Source: UBA5177 sp002413265 (lineage in GTDB: Bacteria; Chloroflexota; UBA5177). Taken from it: 64,000 bases of DNA. Where the stretch lies: NCBI GenBank assembly GCA_036752825.1, contig DAIORV010000002.1:1-64000 (forward strand). Direction: 5' to 3'. The notes beneath the pieces are model-generated. The model was not told where the DNA came from. It saw only the letters and a list, made by a program, of their open reading frames with translations, and did no database searches. Both the position numbers and the translations under genes were made by a program. Numbering within the stretch: the stretch's first letter is position 1; each line of letters opens with the position of its first letter. Positions 6,062 through 15,053 of the stretch are shown here, one piece after another.

Positions 6062-8752
6062 ATGATGAGCGAAGCCGCGTCGATCGCGGAGATGCCGCCT
6101 CGCTATGATCCGAACGGCGTCGAGGAACGATGGTATCTGAAGTGGGAGCAGGACGGGCGGTTTAAGCCCGATCTCGAGTCAGAAGCCGAACCGTTCGTCA
6201 TCACCATTCCGCCCCCAAATGTGACGGGTGAGTTGCACCTTGGCCACGCTCTGACCTACGGCATCGAAGACATACTCGGGCGCTACACGAGGATGCGTGG
6301 TTTCAATACGCTCATTCTTCCGGGCACTGACCACGCGGGCATTGCCACGCAGAATGTGGTCGAAAAACAGCTGGCAAAGGAAGGCGTGAGCCGCTACGAC
6401 CTCGGACGAGAGGCCTTCGTGGAACGCGCGTGGCTCTGGAAAGAGAAGTACGCGGAGAACATTCGACAGCAGTTTCGAGCCCTTGGCTGCGCGTTCGATT
6501 GGTCGCGCGAGCGCTTCACCATGGATCCGCAGTATGTCGACGCCGTGCTCGAGTTCTTCATCCGGCTGTTTGAAGAGGGAAAGATCTACCGAGGGTGGCG
6601 GGTCATTAACTGGTGTCCGCGATGTCAGTCGGCGATCAGCGACATTGAGGTCGACGACCGGGAACGGGAAGACTCCCTCTACTACCTTCGGTACCCGCTA
6701 AAGGACGGGTCGGGGGACATCGTGGTTGCGACGGTCCGGCCCGAAACCATCCTGGGCGATGTGGCCGTGGCGGTTAACCCCCGCGATGACCGCTTCCGGG
6801 ATCTGGTTGGGAAGACGGCGATTCTGCCTCTGCTCGGCAGGGAGCTGAGTATCGTGGCGGACGAGATGGTCGACACCGAGTTTGGGACGGGAGCGGTGAA
6901 GATCACACCCGCACACGACTTCGCGGACTTCGAGGTCGCCGAGCGGCACCATCTCGATATGCCGATCGCGATTGGGCCGGACGCCCGAATAACCGAAGTC
7001 GGTGGCCCGTACGAGGGACAGACTGTCTCCGAGGCCCGTGTCAGCGTGCTGCGCGACCTGGGAGCTGGCGGATATCTGGTGAAGACCGAGCCGCACGGGC
7101 ATCTCGTGCCCATCTGCGAGCGCTGTGGGACGCTCCTGGAACCACTTCTCTCCGAGCAGTGGTTCATGGACATGAAGGAGCTTGCCGAGCCGGCCATGGA
7201 GGTGGTGAAGGAGGGGCGAGTCCGCTTTACACCCGATCGGTGGGCCCAGATCTACCTCGACTGGCTGGAGCGGATCCGTCCGTGGACGTTGTCTAGACAG
7301 TTGTGGTGGGGCCACCGTATTCCCATCTACTACTGCGAAAAAGAGCACGCCACGGCGGCGAAATCGTGGCCAGATGCCTGTAAGGTCTGCGACGGCACGG
7401 TGGTGCGGCAGGACGGGGATGTCCTAGACACCTGGTTCAGCTCGGCTCTATGGCCTTTCGCCACGCTGGGCTGGCCGCATCAAACGGATGATCTGGCTGC
7501 GTTCTACCCGACCTCGTTTATGAACACCTCGAGCCAGATCTTGTACCTGTGGATCGCTCGCATGGTAATGACCGGTCTGAAATTCATGGGCGAGGTGCCG
7601 TTCTCCGACGTCCTCATCAACCCCACGATCCTGAATAACAAAGGCCAGCGCATGAGCAAATCGCTGGGAACCGGCGTCGATCCCCTGGATCTCATCAACC
7701 GGTTCGGCGCCGATGCGCTTCGCTTCGGGCTCACGACCTCGGGCAGTACTCACCAGCAGGAGACGCGCTTCTCGCCTGACCGCGTCGAACAGGCACGCAA
7801 TTTCGCCAATAAGGTCTGGAACGTCGCGCGGGCCATCTTGATGAACCAGGGCCTGGAGCCGGGGCAGTTGCGTCTCACGGTCGCAGACAGATGGATTCTC
7901 AGCCGGCTGAGCGAGACTGTCGGAAGCGTCACGGCCGATCTGGAGCGCTTCGAATTCAGTGGAGCGGGTACGAGAATCTCCGAATTTGTCTGGTCCGAAG
8001 TGGCCGATTGGTACCTCGAGATCGCCAAGCTCAGGCTGTATCAGGAGGATGATCCGGACGCTCGCTTTACGGCGCGAGCCGTCAGCTGGTCGCTTCTGTC
8101 GTCCATCCTTCGCCTCCTTCATCCCTACATGCCATTCCTTACGGAAGAGATATGGTCGCACCTGCGTCTCGCCGGATCCGAGGACGCGCGAAAACTTTCA
8201 CAACTGGACGCCGGCGTGCCAGAATCCATCATGATCGCGCCCTGGCCCGAGCCGGGTGAGGTCGACCTGGACGCCGCGCATCAGATGGATCAGATCATGG
8301 AGATCGTGCGCTCGGTGCGGACCGCTCGTGCCGAATATGGCGTCGATCCTGCAAGGTACATCTCGGCCACCCTGGTCGCGCCGGATCCAGGGGCGATGCG
8401 TGCCGAGGGTCGAGACGTGATCTCCCGGCTGGCGCGACTCAGGCCCCTCGAAGTCGTGTCGAAGGCTGGTGAGGAGCGTGCGAAGCAGCTCACACTGTTG
8501 ATAGGCGAGGTGGCGATCTATCTCCCGCTCGAAGAGATGTCGGATGTCGGAGGCGAGCGTGAGCGGCTTGCAAAGGAGCTCGAGAGCGCTCGCCGCGGGC
8601 TGCAAGGCGTGACGCAAAAGCTGGCGAACCCCAATTTCAGCGCCAAGGCCCCGGCGGAGATCGTGAGACGAGAGGAACGACGAGCTGCAGAGCTCGAAGA
8701 GCGGGTTGGCCGGCTCGGAGAGCAGCTCGATCACCTTCGGTTGCCGGAGTGA
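6062..8752 (+). CDS. valS: Valyl-tRNA synthetase
   Basis: A class I aminoacyl-tRNA synthetase charging tRNA-Val. At 896 residues it has the normal length. The HIGH motif is HLGH at 59-62. The KMSKS loop is RMSKS at 530-534. The editing (CP1) domain includes the segments ATVRPETILGDVAVAV and FGTGAVKITPAHD. The C terminus is the coiled coil typical of ValS (about 825-896), which binds the tRNA. Start ATG 6062 (a second ATG follows at once). The 78-nt gap upstream holds a short hairpin with a GCAA tetraloop (5995-6008) and is too short for a T-box. The stop overlaps the GTG of the next gene. Confidence 0.97.
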   Translation: MMSEAASIAEMPPRYDPNGVEERWYLKWEQDGRFKPDLESEAEPFVITIPPPNVTGELHLGHALTYGIEDILGRYTRMRGFNTLILPGTDHAGIATQNVVEKQLAKEGVSRYDLGREAFVERAWLWKEKYAENIRQQFRALGCAFDWSRERFTMDPQYVDAVLEFFIRLFEEGKIYRGWRVINWCPRCQSAISDIEVDDREREDSLYYLRYPLKDGSGDIVVATVRPETILGDVAVAVNPRDDRFRDLVGKTAILPLLGRELSIVADEMVDTEFGTGAVKITPAHDFADFEVAERHHLDMPIAIGPDARITEVGGPYEGQTVSEARVSVLRDLGAGGYLVKTEPHGHLVPICERCGTLLEPLLSEQWFMDMKELAEPAMEVVKEGRVRFTPDRWAQIYLDWLERIRPWTLSRQLWWGHRIPIYYCEKEHATAAKSWPDACKVCDGTVVRQDGDVLDTWFSSALWPFATLGWPHQTDDLAAFYPTSFMNTSSQILYLWIARMVMTGLKFMGEVPFSDVLINPTILNNKGQRMSKSLGTGVDPLDLINRFGADALRFGLTTSGSTHQQETRFSPDRVEQARNFANKVWNVARAILMNQGLEPGQLRLTVADRWILSRLSETVGSVTADLERFEFSGAGTRISEFVWSEVADWYLEIAKLRLYQEDDPDARFTARAVSWSLLSSILRLLHPYMPFLTEEIWSHLRLAGSEDARKLSQLDAGVPESIMIAPWPEPGEVDLDAAHQMDQIMEIVRSVRTARAEYGVDPARYISATLVAPDPGAMRAEGRDVISRLARLRPLEVVSKAGEERAKQLTLLIGEVAIYLPLEEMSDVGGERERLAKELESARRGLQGVTQKLANPNFSAKAPAEIVRREERRAAELEERVGRLGEQLDHLRLPE

Positions 8753-9927
8753 CCGACCCCTATCTCCAGTTCTTGACTCGTGCCGCGGTAGGCCTGGCGC
8801 CGGTCGGCGCCGTTCCGCTGATCGCGCCCGGCCAATCGGCTGCCGATCCTCTCGGCCTTGCCGGTTGGGATCAAATACTGCTCGCAGACAATCCGGGCCA
8901 GCCGACCGTCTACGCATTTGCGCGGGCCACGCAGCCAGTGGTTTTGCAGGAACGATTGGACGAGCTGTGCCGGCGCCTCGCCGCGCTTGGCTTCTTTCAG
9001 CGGCCCATAACCCTGGTTGCGGTCGCCGTGCTCGACGGCGGCGAGCCTCCGGGCCTCGCGAGAAGGCTGGGTGGCATCGTGCCGTCAGCTTTCTACACGG
9101 GCCTGCGGCCGGTCGCGTGGGTCGTCGATCTTGCTAGTGGAACAGCGCGTAAGGGCGGCGGGCGTTCATTTCCGGGAGCCGAGGCGCTAGAAGCAGCCGC
9201 GCATCAATCAGGTGCGGCCAGCGAGTTCGATTTTGGGGAAGCGGGCCGTATCAGAAGCCGCCAGGTGGCTCGCGCCCAGGCCTTCTATCAGCTAATGCAG
9301 GGCCGGCAGCCCTTCGTGACCTACGGCCTGGTGGCCGTGAACGTACTCGTTTATCTGGTTCTCGTGCTCAACGGAGGCCCGGAGAACGGCGACACGCTGA
9401 TCAGATTTGGCGCACTCGTACCAAATCTGGTGCTCGGGGGCCAGTGGTGGCGGCTCGTGACGGTGATGTTTCTGCATGCCAGCGTGGCTCACATTCTGTT
9501 CAACATGATCTCGCTGGTGGTGGTGGGAACCATCGCCGAGAGGTTGTACGGCTCCCCTCGCTTTCTGGCCATCTATCTCGGTTCGGGCCTGATCGGCGGG
9601 CTGGCGAGTCTGATTCACGGGCTGTTGAGTAACGACCTCAATACGCCCGCGGTAGGCGCTTCGGGCGCCATCTTCGGCATCGTGGGCGCCCTGCTGACGT
9701 TGCGGTTTCAGGCCTCCGAGATCATCCCCGTATACGTGCGAAGCCGGATTTCCTCTTCGATGGTGCCCATCGTGGTGCTCAATCTCTTGCTAGGTGCGGT
9801 AACCCAGCACGTCGACAATTCGGCCCATTTGTGCGGGCTGATCGGCGGGGCAGCGCTGTCGTTCGTCTTTCCGCTCACCCGGTCGCTCGATTTGACGCCC
9901 TCCGGAACAGAGATGCGGCGAGAATAG
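8749..9927 (+). CDS. Rhomboid family intramembrane serine protease with N-terminal domain
   Basis: A 392-residue rhomboid protease. The membrane part begins at about residue 188 and has six or more hydrophobic helices. The catalytic serine is Ser305 in GASG and the base is His360 (SAHLCG). The oxyanion residues are His248 and Asn252 (HILFN). The first 175 residues form a soluble domain that was not recognised; it precedes an amphipathic linker (VARAQAFYQLMQG). The GTG start at 8749 overlaps the valS stop (GTGA), so translation is coupled. Substrate unknown. Confidence 0.9.
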   Translation: MTDPYLQFLTRAAVGLAPVGAVPLIAPGQSAADPLGLAGWDQILLADNPGQPTVYAFARATQPVVLQERLDELCRRLAALGFFQRPITLVAVAVLDGGEPPGLARRLGGIVPSAFYTGLRPVAWVVDLASGTARKGGGRSFPGAEALEAAAHQSGAASEFDFGEAGRIRSRQVARAQAFYQLMQGRQPFVTYGLVAVNVLVYLVLVLNGGPENGDTLIRFGALVPNLVLGGQWWRLVTVMFLHASVAHILFNMISLVVVGTIAERLYGSPRFLAIYLGSGLIGGLASLIHGLLSNDLNTPAVGASGAIFGIVGALLTLRFQASEIIPVYVRSRISSSMVPIVVLNLLLGAVTQHVDNSAHLCGLIGGAALSFVFPLTRSLDLTPSGTEMRRE

Positions 9928-9935
9928 TATTGGCC

Positions 9936-12773
9936 ATGTCTTCGGAACCTAGTGCCGTCAGAAAGCTGATGCTCATCGACGGGCACGCGCTGGTACACCG
10001 TGCTTTTCACGCAATCCCGGAGCTCAGCACCTCCAGCGGAGAGCTGACAAACGCGGTGTTCGGCTTCACCAATATCGTTCTAAAGGAAATCTCCGAGCTG
10101 CGGCCAAGCCACGTCGTCATGGCACTCGACCGACCTGGTCCAACCTTTCGCCACCAGGAATACGCGGGTTACAAAGCGACGCGACCTCCCACGCCGCGCC
10201 CTCTGGTGTCGCAGTTCGAGCGTGTCCGGCAGGTCGCCGAAGCGATGCACATCGCGATTTATGAAGTCGACGGATTCGAGGCGGACGACGTACTGGGAAC
10301 CCTGGCGGTCCAGGCGGAAGGACAGGGTATAGAGACCGTCATCGTGACCGGAGATCTGGATGCCCTGCAGCTGGTCTCGCCTCACGTCACCGTTTTAACC
10401 CCGGGCCGAGGTGTCACGGAGACGACGCTCTACGACGAGACGCGAGTTCGCGAGCGCTATGGCCTACGGCCGGAACAGCTTCCGGACTGGAAGGCGCTGG
10501 TGGGGGATAAGTCGGACAACATTCCGGGCGTCGACGGTATCGGCGCGAAGACCGCGAGCGCACTCATCGGCACATACGGCTCGCTGGAGGAGCTGTATGA
10601 ACATCTGGATGACCTGCCACAGCGGCAGCGGGACCTGCTCGAGCCTCATCACCAGCAGGCGGTAGCCAGCAAGCATCTCGCCAGCATCGTTCGAAGTGTG
10701 CCGATCGATCTCGACATCTCAGAATCCGCCTGGCGCGATCTCGACCGCTCGCGGCTCATCAGTCTCTTCGGCGAGCTCGAGTTCCGCAGCCTCATTGAGC
10801 GAGTCCGCGCCATGGTGCCGCCCGCCGGTGCTCAGACGCCCAAGACGGCGACGCCTGCGTCCAGGCGGTCGCCACAGCAGCTCAGCATCGCGGAGCTCGA
10901 CGCCGGTCTGTCAGAGGGCTCGGGGATGATTGCAGATAGCGGCGTTGCCTCCGGAACTGAAACGCGGGTCGTGCGCTCGACGGAGCAGCTGGACCAGCTG
11001 GTTCGGGAGCTCGATGGCGCAGAGCGCTTCGCGCTTGATTGTGAGACGACAAGCACGGACCCGCTTCGCGCTGAGCTGGTCGGGCTTTCCTTCTCGACCG
11101 AAGAACGACGTGGATGGTATGTCCCGGTCGGCCACGCCGAGCCCAACCAGCTGGCACTGGAGCTTGTCCTCCGGACACTGAAACCGGTTCTGGAGAACGA
11201 GCGACTGCGCAAAGTCGGCCACAACCTGAAGTACGACCTAGAGGTGTTGAAGCGGTACGGCATCTCTCTGCAGGGCATGACGTTCGATACCATGGTCGCC
11301 GCCTATCTCGTGAACACTCGCGGGCTAGGTCTTGGGGATCTCTCCTTGGACCGCCTCGGAATCGAGATGACACCGATTGCCGATCTGCTGGGAAAGGGCA
11401 GAAATCAGGTCACGATGGACCAGGTGGAAATCGAGGCGGTCGCGCCATATGCAGGAGCAGATGCGGACGTCACGTTGCGCCTGTACGAGATCCTGCTCCA
11501 CGAGCTGGAGCATCGGGACCTGCTCAAACTGTTCGATGAGGTGGAGATGAAGCTCATCTCCGTTCTCGCCGACATGGAGATGACGGGAGTCGCGCTCGAT
11601 CGAGACGTTTTGCAGGGGATGTCGGCCGAGATGTCAGAGATCATAGGTCGCCTCGAGGGTGAGATCTACGACCTGGTTGGGCAGCGCTTCAACATCAACT
11701 CGACTCAGCAGCTCGGCCAGGTGCTGTTTGGACAGCTTGGATTGAAGTCAGGGCGCCGGACAAGGACGGGTCGCTCCACGGATAGTGAAGTCCTCGAGAG
11801 CCTACGTGGGGAGCACCCGATCGTCGATGCCCTCCTGGAGTATCGGCAGCTCATCAAGCTGCGAAATACCTATGTGGACGCGCTTCCGCTTCTCGTCAAT
11901 CCGAACTCGGGCAGGATCCATACTGATTTCAATCAAACCGTGGCCGCCACCGGCCGGCTGTCGTCGTCCAATCCAAATCTCCAGAACATCCCGATTCGGG
12001 GAGATCTGGGCCGCACCATTCGACGAGCGTTCGTGGCCAGCGAAGATCGAAACGTTTTGCTGGCTGCTGACTATTCTCAGATCGAGCTGAGAGTTCTCGC
12101 CTCGATGTCTCATGACGAACGGCTGACGCAGGCGTTCCAAGCCGGCGAAGACATTCATCGCGCCACCGCATCCGCCGTATTCGGAGTCCCGCTCTCAGCC
12201 GTGACGGCCGATCAACGCCGTATCGCCAAGGTGGTGAATTTCGGCATTATCTACGGGATCGGAGAGCTGCGCCTGGCACACGAGACCGGCATTACGCGGC
12301 AGGAGGCTGCCGAGTTCATCGCGGGCTACAACCGGACCTACGCCGGAGTCAAGGCATTCATGGATGGCGTGAAGAAGCAGGCGGCGGCCATCGGATACGT
12401 CCAGACCCTGCTGGGCCGGCGCCGCTATTATCCGGAGATCCACTCCATGCATCCAGGGTTGCGATCCGCCGCGGAAAGGGCGGCGGTAAACATGCCGATC
12501 CAGGGATCCGCCGCCGACATCATCAAGCTCGCCATGATTAGCCTCCACGGCAAGCTGGCCGAGCATTTCCCGGCGGCGAAGATGGTACTCCAGGTGCATG
12601 ACGAGCTGGTCTTCGACGTGCCTCGTGACGTTGTCGATGAGGTGGCGAGGCTGGTCGGACATGAGATGCAGCACGCACTGACCTTGGACGTCCCGGTCGA
12701 GGTGGAGATGAAGGTGGGACGCGACTGGTACGACATGGAGCCGCTTTCGGTCTCCGCCCGGGCCGTCGGCTAG
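9936..12773 (+). CDS. polA: DNA polymerase I
   Basis: PolA removes RNA primers and fills gaps in replication and repair. The 945-residue protein has three domains: 5' nuclease (about 1-300; KLMLIDGHALVHRAFHA, GDKSDNIPGV), 3'-5' exonuclease (about 350-535) and polymerase (about 540-945). The exonuclease keeps all four DEDY positions: Asp368 and Glu370 in DCET, the Asp of NLKYD, and Tyr/Asp in YAGAD, so proofreading is likely active. Polymerase motif A has Asp712 (DYSQIE); motif C has Asp889-Glu890 (HDE). ATG 9936 was chosen since the protein aligns from LMLIDGH; the open frame extends further upstream into the rhomboid gene. Confidence 0.97.
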   Translation: MSSEPSAVRKLMLIDGHALVHRAFHAIPELSTSSGELTNAVFGFTNIVLKEISELRPSHVVMALDRPGPTFRHQEYAGYKATRPPTPRPLVSQFERVRQVAEAMHIAIYEVDGFEADDVLGTLAVQAEGQGIETVIVTGDLDALQLVSPHVTVLTPGRGVTETTLYDETRVRERYGLRPEQLPDWKALVGDKSDNIPGVDGIGAKTASALIGTYGSLEELYEHLDDLPQRQRDLLEPHHQQAVASKHLASIVRSVPIDLDISESAWRDLDRSRLISLFGELEFRSLIERVRAMVPPAGAQTPKTATPASRRSPQQLSIAELDAGLSEGSGMIADSGVASGTETRVVRSTEQLDQLVRELDGAERFALDCETTSTDPLRAELVGLSFSTEERRGWYVPVGHAEPNQLALELVLRTLKPVLENERLRKVGHNLKYDLEVLKRYGISLQGMTFDTMVAAYLVNTRGLGLGDLSLDRLGIEMTPIADLLGKGRNQVTMDQVEIEAVAPYAGADADVTLRLYEILLHELEHRDLLKLFDEVEMKLISVLADMEMTGVALDRDVLQGMSAEMSEIIGRLEGEIYDLVGQRFNINSTQQLGQVLFGQLGLKSGRRTRTGRSTDSEVLESLRGEHPIVDALLEYRQLIKLRNTYVDALPLLVNPNSGRIHTDFNQTVAATGRLSSSNPNLQNIPIRGDLGRTIRRAFVASEDRNVLLAADYSQIELRVLASMSHDERLTQAFQAGEDIHRATASAVFGVPLSAVTADQRRIAKVVNFGIIYGIGELRLAHETGITRQEAAEFIAGYNRTYAGVKAFMDGVKKQAAAIGYVQTLLGRRRYYPEIHSMHPGLRSAAERAAVNMPIQGSAADIIKLAMISLHGKLAEHFPAAKMVLQVHDELVFDVPRDVVDEVARLVGHEMQHALTLDVPVEVEMKVGRDWYDMEPLSVSARAVG

Positions 12774-12816
12774 AAAAGGTACGAGAGCGTTGTGCGCCAA
12801 GAGCGGTAGAAACCGA

Positions 12817-12843
12817 TCCCGCCGCGTCAGCGGGACCATTTTG
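12817..12843 (+). terminator. Weak terminator-like hairpin after polA
   Basis: A 6-bp stem, TCCCGC (12817-12822) with GCGGGA (12830-12835), is followed by CCATTTTG. It lies 44 nt past the polA stop, between convergent genes. The stem is short and the T tract weak. Confidence 0.35.
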
Positions 12844-12858
12844 AGGTTGCGGAGTGGT

Positions 12859-14085
12859 TCAGCCCGCTTGCAGGGCCGACGAGAGGGCGTTGTCTTCGGC
12901 ACCGGGTGCCACGCCTCGGCAGACCGAACAACCATGTCGGTTGGTATACCGGCAGTGGTCGAGGTATATGGCGTGCAGGCCTTGGTGCTGCACGGCGCTT
13001 CGCGCGGCAAAGCCGTGGCCGCTGTCCCTCATCATCTCGACCATGGTCCTGGTCCAACGCGTGCTCGGAGGGCTCGGGTAGCGGGAGAAGAGCAGCGCGG
13101 GCTCGGCTCGTCCCGGTTGACACGCGGAGGCCAGCGGAAGGACCACACTCACGACGATCTCGTCGGCTCGCCCCTGCCCGAGCACCGGAACGCCGCCAAC
13201 GCACACTGTCAAGGCCCGGCCGAGTTCTCTCGGCTTCTGGGACTCGAGAACGAGCTGAGCAAGCGCGTCGGCGAGGGACGGTCGAAAACGTTCAAGAAGC
13301 ACCGAGATTGCGACTAGGCGTCGAATCGGGTGATTCCCCGGGCGGAGCCGCGCGAGGCGCCACACGTCCGGCTTCAGACGCGCCGGCGGAGCGATTCGGC
13401 CTGGAGGGCCTAGCCCGGCAGCATCGAGCAAAACCTCCGCCCGAAGGCCGGCCGGCTGGCTCATGAGCCACCCAAAGGGAACGCATTCGGCAAGCGCGCG
13501 GAAGGCTTCACGGTTTGAAGCAAACCCCATGGCCTCCATCAGAGCGGAATAGGCGGTCTGGTCAGGGGAGATGGCGAGAAAGTCGGAAGCGAAGCGCTCT
13601 GCTCTGCTCCCGAGTCGCGCGATTCCGGCCTCCTCGATTCGGTCGCGAAGAGTGGAGCCGTGAAGCGCACTGAGCGACGGACCGCAGGGATGAGCGAATA
13701 GGTGATCGTTGCCAACCTCCGCCGTGCCGAATCCGGTGACGCAGCGCCTCAAAGCAAGGGTGGGAACGCCTCTGCCATCCTGCCGCCTGATTTCCTCCCC
13801 GTCGGACTCCCACACCACGTGGAGGACCACTTGGTTGTACGCCGGATCCAGATGATGCCGGTGGCGATACCAGTCAGCCGAGCGCACGTGAAATTCGACA
13901 TCTCCGTGCAGCAGCCCGCCTTTGGCAGTGGACAGTATGGCTTCCTGATAGTCGGGACCGCCGGCGTCGGAGGGCAGGCCCCGAAACACGAGGTCGAGCT
14001 CGAGCAGCCGCAGCGCTTCGCGATCGAAGGAGCTGCCTTCCCAGATGCGAGCGACGACACGCTCGTCGACTCGAGAACCGGGCAT
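12859..14085 (-). CDS. DUF2851 family protein
   Basis: A 408-residue protein of DUF2851, known mainly from Bacteroidota and Chloroflexota, without established function. The family core is near the N terminus: SDAGGPDYQEAIL (about 39-52), then GDVEFHVRSADWYRH (about 61-75) and DPAYNQVVLHVVWES (about 79-93). This acidic and histidine-rich arrangement resembles a nuclease-like metal site, which is only my inference. The C terminus has a cysteine cluster (HCRYTNRHGCSVCRG, about 375-389) that could bind metal. It lies alone on the minus strand between polA and apt. Start ATG at 14085. Confidence 0.8.
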   Translation of the reverse strand: MPGSRVDERVVARIWEGSSFDREALRLLELDLVFRGLPSDAGGPDYQEAILSTAKGGLLHGDVEFHVRSADWYRHRHHLDPAYNQVVLHVVWESDGEEIRRQDGRGVPTLALRRCVTGFGTAEVGNDHLFAHPCGPSLSALHGSTLRDRIEEAGIARLGSRAERFASDFLAISPDQTAYSALMEAMGFASNREAFRALAECVPFGWLMSQPAGLRAEVLLDAAGLGPPGRIAPPARLKPDVWRLARLRPGNHPIRRLVAISVLLERFRPSLADALAQLVLESQKPRELGRALTVCVGGVPVLGQGRADEIVVSVVLPLASACQPGRAEPALLFSRYPSPPSTRWTRTMVEMMRDSGHGFAARSAVQHQGLHAIYLDHCRYTNRHGCSVCRGVAPGAEDNALSSALQAG

Positions 14086-14120
14086 GTCAACCTCCCGTTC
14101 GGGCGCCGCAATGTCCCGGA

Positions 14121-14126
14121 TATAAT
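14121..14126 (+). promoter_or_regulatory. -10 element upstream of apt
   Basis: A consensus TATAAT lies 26 nt before the apt start codon. The best -35 at 17-bp spacing is the poor match TTCGGG (14098-14103), so the promoter is proposed mainly on the -10. Confidence 0.45.
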
Positions 14127-14152
14127 GGCTCGCTCAGCGAGGGAGGGGGAGA

Positions 14153-14677
14153 TTGATCGAGGCCCTTCGCGCCCGAATCCGCGAGGTTCCAGGGTTCCCC
14201 CGGGAAGGGATCCTCTTCTATGACATTACCACCGTTCTGCGGGACGCCGATTCATTTGCCCAGGCCATCGACCTCATGTCCGATGGCTACGACCCCGATG
14301 CCGTCGACGTGGTCTGCGCCATGGAGTCGCGAGGTTTCATTTTTGGAGCGCCCATCGCGCTCAGGCTTCACGCGGCGTTCGCGCCGATCCGCAAGCTCGG
14401 CAAGCTACCCTCCGACAAGGTGACGCGAGAATACACGCTCGAATACGCCTCGAACACCCTTGAAATGCACAGCGACGCAGTCAAGGCCGGCGAGCGCGTG
14501 CTGCTCGTGGACGATCTCCTCGCGACCGGCGGGACCCTGGCGGCGTCCCTTGACATGGTCAAGGAGCTGGGTGGGATCCCGATAGGCGTCGTGGTATTGG
14601 TCGAGCTGCTTGCTCTGGGCGGCAGAAAACGGCTCGAGCCGTTTGGGGTGCCGGTGAAGTCGTTTATCACGTACTAA
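14153..14677 (+). CDS. apt: Adenine phosphoribosyltransferase
   Basis: Salvages adenine to AMP with PRPP. The 174-residue protein has the type I phosphoribosyltransferase PRPP loop VLLVDDLLATGGTLAAS (about 119-135), the N-terminal VPGFPREGILFYDITTVL typical of Apt, and the flexible-loop segment (KLGKLPSDKVTREYTLEY). The start is TTG 14153 with the purine-rich ribosome binding site GGGAGGGGGA just upstream. It is followed by tRNA-Glu. Confidence 0.95.
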   Translation: MIEALRARIREVPGFPREGILFYDITTVLRDADSFAQAIDLMSDGYDPDAVDVVCAMESRGFIFGAPIALRLHAAFAPIRKLGKLPSDKVTREYTLEYASNTLEMHSDAVKAGERVLLVDDLLATGGTLAASLDMVKELGGIPIGVVVLVELLALGGRKRLEPFGVPVKSFITY

Positions 14678-14685
14678 CCAACACG

Positions 14686-14715
14686 TTGCTGCCTCAGAGG
14701 GTGGGTTGGTAGACT
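14686..14715 (+). promoter_or_regulatory. Probable promoter of tRNA-Glu
   Basis: TTGCTG (14686-14691), 18-bp spacer, TAGACT (14710-14715). The -10 ends 12 nt before the mature tRNA 5' end. Spacing equals that of the rpmE and tRNA-Pro promoters. Confidence 0.45.
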
Positions 14716-14727
14716 CCGGATGCACGC

Positions 14728-14804
14728 GGCGCATTCGTCTAGCGGCCTAGGACACCGCCCTCTCAAGGCGGAGATCACGGGTTCGAATCCCGTATGCGCT
14801 ACCA
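14728..14804 (+). tRNA. tRNA-Glu (anticodon CTC)
   Basis: Cloverleaf: acceptor GGCGCAT (14728-14734) with ATGCGCT (14794-14800, one G-U), anticodon stem CCGCC/GGCGG around loop CTCTCAA with anticodon CTC at 14762-14764, T-arm CGGGTTCGAATCCCG, discriminator A at 14801 and encoded CCA at 14802-14804. The anticodon reads GAG. Confidence 0.95.
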
Positions 14805-15053
14805 GTCAGGCCCCGGTCCAGGTGACACGGGACTTTTGATTCGGCGGCGGTCGTCCGGGCTCGGGCCGGGCGAGGCACGGTCTGTGCCAGGTGCGACTAT
14901 GGTGCGCACATGACGCGGTCCGCGACTTTTGGCGGGCTCGGAACTGCGTGCTAGTCTGCAGCGCGGTGCCGCCAACTGTGATTGGGGCTTCCATGCGGGC
15001 TGCCCCAGATCGCCGTACGACAGTGGCGGCGATGGGGAGTAGGAGGGACGCGC
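14805..15053 (+). promoter_or_regulatory. Intergenic region with candidate promoter of the etf/acyl-CoA operon
   Basis: About 250 nt between tRNA-Glu and etfB with no convincing gene. GTCC/GGAC around 14815-14835 followed by TTTT may weakly end tRNA transcription. A candidate promoter is TTGGCG (14929-14934), 17-bp spacer, TAGTCT (14952-14957). AGGAGGGA (about 15041-15048) is the etfB ribosome binding site. No recognised operator was found. Confidence 0.35.

Noticed and set aside
7448..8161. Long open frame on the minus strand inside valS
   Set aside because: It lies fully antisense to a clear valS sequence and its translation has no domain; an effect of high GC.
12195..13010. 271-residue minus-strand open frame across the polA end
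   Set aside because: Antisense to the polymerase domain of polA, with no recognisable motif.
12790..13466. Plus-strand open frames over the DUF2851 gene
   Set aside because: Antisense to a gene with clear family motifs; translations are Arg/Ala/Pro-rich and unlike proteins.
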